In this document: positions 61,161 through 64,000 of the stretch, one piece after another
How positions within the stretch are numbered: position 1 is the stretch's first letter
Layout of the letters: the number at the start of each line of letters is the position of its first letter
Assembly: GCA_026129095.1 (NCBI GenBank)
Contig: JAHCIT010000005.1
Location: 1 to 64,000, forward strand
DNA: 64,000 nt
Direction: 5' to 3'
Origin: Deltaproteobacteria bacterium
GTDB lineage: Bacteria; JAGRBM01; JAHCIT01
Notes under the pieces: generated by a model
Database searches by the model: none
What the model saw: only the letters and a program-made list of their open reading frames with translations
What the model was told of the DNA's origin: nothing
Program-made: the position numbers and the translations under genes

Positions 61161-62438
61161 TCAGATTGAGTTGTAATGCTGCTTCGGTCGCATATGGAAC
61201 GGCTCCTCGACTGTCGTGCGGACGATTTCCTTTCCGGTAGGTCCGTATCCAACAACAGTGTCGTTATACAGGGCGAAGGGCTTTCCACGGACGGTTGTTT
61301 CAAACGCCGGTTTCGCTGCCTTTTCAATTTTGTACTTGAAGATGATTTCCTGGCTTGCCCGGAACAGCTGCATGACGGCCAGCAATTCCCTCGACGGCCG
61401 TTCATAGGCATCTATCGCACCATCAACACCGGGACCGAACATCTGTCTCAGGTATGGACGGGATACCCAGCGTGGAGGGATGTAAAACCCGTTCGGCTGG
61501 GTGCCAAACTGCGGATATAGCGGCAGGGCCACCTTGGCGACTTTGACCATGTAATAAAGCGGATTGTCGGGTTCTTCAGCCCAGTCCCCCGTCTTGGGAT
61601 CTATCCGCACCAGTCCCTGCATGCGAATCTTGCCGACGCACGCCGTCATACACCTTGTTTCCATTGGCATCCCGTTGCAGAGCGGGTCCTTCCCCTCAAT
61701 TCTGGGATAACAACCAATGCATTTTTCGGAGACGCGAGTGGTCGAGCGGTACATCGACTTTTTATACGGACAGGCCTCGACGCATTTTCGATACCCGCGG
61801 CACCGCTCCTGATCGATCAGGACGATGCCGTCCTCCTTGCGCTTGTAAATCGCATTCCGCGGACAGGCGGCCAGGCATGCCGGATAGGTGCAGTGATTGC
61901 AGATTCTCTGCAGATAGAAAAACCAGCTTCCATGCTCGGGAAGGTCGGCTCCGGATTTGGCCAGACCGAACGGACCAGTCTGGTATTTCGTCGAAGCGTC
62001 TTCGCCCATATTGGGGAAACGCCAGTCGTCGTCTTTCGGCAGATATCCCAGCACACGGCCGCCACCATTGCCTGAGCCACCGGTCTTTTCGGCTGCCTCG
62101 AAGATTGTATCCCCCTTGAACACGCCATACGCGGCATCCTTGCCGCCACCTTCTCCGCTCCATGTTTGCCCGCCGGGGTTCTGTTCTTCGAGCATCTGGA
62201 GGATGCGAATATCCCATCCATGCGGGTAACCGCCGTACGGCTTGGTCTCGACATTATTCCACCACATGTATTCCTGCCCCCGCGAGAACGTCCATGTGGA
62301 CTTGCACGCCATGGTGCAGGTCTGACAGCCAATACAGCGGTTGATGTTGAATACGAAGGCAAACTGCGCGTCCGGATGCGCTTCCTCATGCGGGTAGCTC
62401 ATCTCTCGGCCGATCTGCCAGTTTTGCACTTTAGGCAT
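61161..62438 (-). CDS. Type II DMSO-reductase-family Fe-S subunit (NxrB/NarH-like)
   Basis: This 425-aa protein has four cluster motifs: CIGCQTCTMAC; CNHCTYPACLAAC; CRGYRKCVEAC, where Tyr replaces one Cys, giving a 3Fe-4S cluster as Trp does in NarH; and CIGC...CNGMPMETRCMTAC. The stretch WTFSRGQEYMWWNNVETKP resembles NxrB of nitrite oxidisers as I recall it; the family also covers NarH, PcrB, SerB, ClrB, EbdB and DdhB. It moves electrons between the Mo subunit and the cytochrome subunit. It lacks its own Tat signal and would be co-exported. AAGGAG precedes the start. Confidence 0.92.
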   Translation of the reverse strand: MPKVQNWQIGREMSYPHEEAHPDAQFAFVFNINRCIGCQTCTMACKSTWTFSRGQEYMWWNNVETKPYGGYPHGWDIRILQMLEEQNPGGQTWSGEGGGKDAAYGVFKGDTIFEAAEKTGGSGNGGGRVLGYLPKDDDWRFPNMGEDASTKYQTGPFGLAKSGADLPEHGSWFFYLQRICNHCTYPACLAACPRNAIYKRKEDGIVLIDQERCRGYRKCVEACPYKKSMYRSTTRVSEKCIGCYPRIEGKDPLCNGMPMETRCMTACVGKIRMQGLVRIDPKTGDWAEEPDNPLYYMVKVAKVALPLYPQFGTQPNGFYIPPRWVSRPYLRQMFGPGVDGAIDAYERPSRELLAVMQLFRASQEIIFKYKIEKAAKPAFETTVRGKPFALYNDTVVGYGPTGKEIVRTTVEEPFHMRPKQHYNSI

Positions 62439-62468
62439 CGCTACTCTCCTTGGAGGATGACAAACTTG

Positions 62469-62717
62469 TCAGCTGGACAGTCCGCCACCGCGGACCTGCC
62501 CGATCACGTCGATCACAAACTGCTCTCCGTACTGCTGGAAAATGCGGTTGACACCGAGATAAAAGGGATCGCGGAAAAGCATGAGAAGCTCCTCGTCCGA
62601 ATATCCCATCATCATGTATTCCTCGACGAAACATTCCGTCATTTTCCGGTCATCTCCGGGCACCAGCATGCCGACCATCTCGAACGGGTCTTCGACATCG
62701 GGTTCATTCTTTGGCAT
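62469..62717 (-). CDS. Small acidic protein between the Mo and Fe-S subunits
   Basis: The 82-aa acidic protein (MPKNEPDVEDPFEMVG...MTECFVEEYMMMGYSDEELL MLF) has no TM helix and one Cys. It lies 6 bases after the catalytic subunit gene and 30 before the Fe-S gene. The spacing and direction make it a real operon member. It may be an assembly or interaction factor; I do not recognise the family. Confidence 0.7.
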   Translation of the reverse strand: MPKNEPDVEDPFEMVGMLVPGDDRKMTECFVEEYMMMGYSDEELLMLFRDPFYLGVNRIFQQYGEQFVIDVIGQVRGGGLSS

Positions 62718-62723
62718 TTTCTT

Positions 62724-64000
62724 TCAACCTTTCCGGGTGAGCTCGCCAGCCAGATAGCGTTGCATCCATCCGGACTCGTTTCCGGGCATCATCCCGCGCC
62801 TGGTGGGCGCAAACAGCCCTACTCCACCCAAGCCCCCATCTTCGGCCTTGGATACCTTGACCAGTGTCTCTTTCGGAACGGTGTTGACCGCGTGGTTGTC
62901 GGCTTCGCCGCCAAACAGGTAGCTCATGTACACTTTGGCCTTGTGGAACAGGCTGTCGAGCTGATGCATCGGCATCAGCCAGCCCCGTGTGATCGACTGG
63001 TGGGATCCGTACCGGTAGTTCGACTGGTATCCCGTATCGAGTGACTGGGCCCGCCCGTCTGGGCGCGTTTCGGCCGCTTTCACGGTACGCTCGGTTGCCA
63101 TCCATGCACCGTGCTTGATCATCACTATTCCATACGGATAGGCAGGGTTGTATCTCGCCCGCAGCATCAGCCGGGAAACCCGGTAGAACGGGTCATCGGG
63201 TTTCCAACCGGTATACGGCCGGTCGGCGGGATTAGCGTCCACATACACGTAGTCCCCATCCTCAATGCCCATTTCCCTGGCTGCCTGCGGATTGATATGA
63301 ACCTGATGTTCACCAACGCCAGCGGCACGTTTGTCCAGCCGGTAGGGGTCACCAAAATCGTTGTTCCAGATGAAATGCCAGTCCGTCGTAAACCAGGAAG
63401 AATGGGTGGAATGCCGGGACTTCGGCGTAAGGCAGATAAACTTGTAGCCTTTCTCCCATAACGGGTTCTTTGTCTTTTTGACTTCCTTCCATGGCAGCCT
63501 GATGTTGCGGATCTGCCGCTCATCCGCACCCATGTGGCCGGGAGGAATCCCGTAATCCTCCGGACGAATAAAGGGATTCGAGCTGACAATAACGTTTGGC
63601 AGGTAGGGGGTCGCTTCCGGACCTTCCCTGTGAACAATGAAGTTCTCGCCGTATTCGATCACCTCGGGCTCATCGTTGTATGCCTGGAGACGGCCCGTTG
63701 GTGTGTAGAATGGCTGTGGATCGTGAATCTGCTCATAGAATGCCACTCTCGGATAGGTCCGGAAATTAAGAAGGGCGACGCCGGACTCCCCGTACTTGCC
63801 GGACATGATATCGGCGAGCTTGTAACCGCGTGTCGTGGTGGAAGAGTCGAGCAGACGCTGGATATAGGCATCCGTGGAACCTTCCAGAACGAACTTCCAC
63901 ATGTCCGCAAACCGCGACTCTCCAACGAGATCTCCTATCTTCTTCGACATCTCCGCCAGGATTCGCGCATCGTCGCGGGTGTCATAAACCGGAGCCAGCC
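62724..64000 (-). CDS. Type II DMSO-reductase-family molybdenum catalytic subunit (C-terminal part)
   Basis: About 425 C-terminal residues are in the window; the frame is open to 64000, so the Tat signal, 4Fe-4S and Mo-ligand Asp regions lie outside. Seen here are THSSWFTTDWHFIWNNDFG and a C-terminal cofactor-cap domain with VHINPQAAREMGIEDGDYVY. It resembles NarG/NxrA/EbdA/SerA-group enzymes, which reduce or oxidise nitrogen, chlorine or selenium oxyanions or hydroxylate hydrocarbons. The substrate cannot be chosen from this part. Confidence 0.88.
   Translation of the reverse strand, partial: LAPVYDTRDDARILAEMSKKIGDLVGESRFADMWKFVLEGSTDAYIQRLLDSSTTTRGYKLADIMSGKYGESGVALLNFRTYPRVAFYEQIHDPQPFYTPTGRLQAYNDEPEVIEYGENFIVHREGPEATPYLPNVIVSSNPFIRPEDYGIPPGHMGADERQIRNIRLPWKEVKKTKNPLWEKGYKFICLTPKSRHSTHSSWFTTDWHFIWNNDFGDPYRLDKRAAGVGEHQVHINPQAAREMGIEDGDYVYVDANPADRPYTGWKPDDPFYRVSRLMLRARYNPAYPYGIVMIKHGAWMATERTVKAAETRPDGRAQSLDTGYQSNYRYGSHQSITRGWLMPMHQLDSLFHKAKVYMSYLFGGEADNHAVNTVPKETLVKVSKAEDGGLGGVGLFAPTRRGMMPGNESGWMQRYLAGELTRKG

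Noticed and set aside
1-64000. CRISPR array or rRNA genes
   Set aside because: No regularly spaced short repeats and no rRNA-like conserved stretches were seen on reading through.

Overview
The window is a patchwork from a Gram-negative bacterium. Evidence for an outer membrane is the TolC-type channel, the CusCBA tripartite pump, two lipoproteins and a TonB-like C-terminal protein. An AgmX/TonB-like protein, many hybrid kinases, RHS elements and a C-terminal Cys/TM/Arg sorting tail fit a deltaproteobacterium sensu lato. This placement is tentative: there is no rRNA or housekeeping marker here.

Region 1 (1-15.4 kb) is a lower-GC metabolic cluster. It holds three different di-iron carboxylate proteins, two UbiB/ABC1 atypical kinases, a COQ4 homologue, an SDR, a patatin lipase, a metallo-beta-lactamase-fold hydrolase, a hot-dog thioesterase, an aldehyde dehydrogenase and a Baeyer-Villiger-type flavin monooxygenase. 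COQ4, UbiB and di-iron hydroxylases are the toolkit of membrane quinone hydroxylation. Here they sit with lipid-cleaving and oxidising enzymes and no quinone-ring genes, which suggests an oxidative pathway for a very hydrophobic substrate. I regard this as the best candidate for an undescribed system. An IS21-type end at 5.13 kb and its inverted partner at 15.4 kb bracket the second part of the cluster.

Region 2 (15.4-20.1 kb) is mobile-element debris: a deleted IS21 with a deleted IS3 inside it, a frameshifted unknown gene, then an excisionase-like gene and an intact tyrosine integrase whose 3' end runs into a tRNA-Met 3'-half attachment core flanked by repeated arm-type sequences.

Region 3 (20.2-29.2 kb) is a copper/silver resistance block: a P1B ATPase with a His-rich and heavy-metal-binding N-terminus, a small Cys-rich exported protein, and CusC, CusB and CusA homologues. 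It ends directly against a truncated RHS core (29.2-29.3 kb). A putative immunity gene and an RHS tip follow and are cut by an IS3-family element (30.3-31.5 kb).

Region 4 (31.5-36.5 kb) is phage-like: integrase tail, large and small terminase subunits, a ParB-domain DNA methyltransferase, and a nucleotidyltransferase (DUF6036-like) gene pair.

Regions 5 and 6 are marked by three copies (36.5, 40.6 and 57.3 kb) of a 250-300 bp repeat that contains the 3' half of tRNA-Lys(CTT). Between copies A and B lie an ArdC/zincin protein, a Fic protein, a HAD phosphatase and a terminase relic. Between copies B and C lies a 16-kb signalling island: three histidine kinases, a diguanylate cyclase with three receiver domains and an Hpt, four stand-alone receivers, an Hpt protein, a sigma-54 activator, two lipoproteins and an AgmX/TonB-like protein.

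Region 7 (57.5-64 kb, minus strand) is a type II DMSO-reductase-family respiratory operon: molybdenum catalytic subunit (5' end outside the window), an 82-aa protein, an NxrB/NarH-like Fe-S subunit, a TorD-like chaperone, a cytochrome c/ethylbenzene-dehydrogenase-domain subunit, TatA and MoaA. It includes catalytic subunits, chaperone, cofactor synthesis and export. Its substrate cannot be fixed from the sequence.
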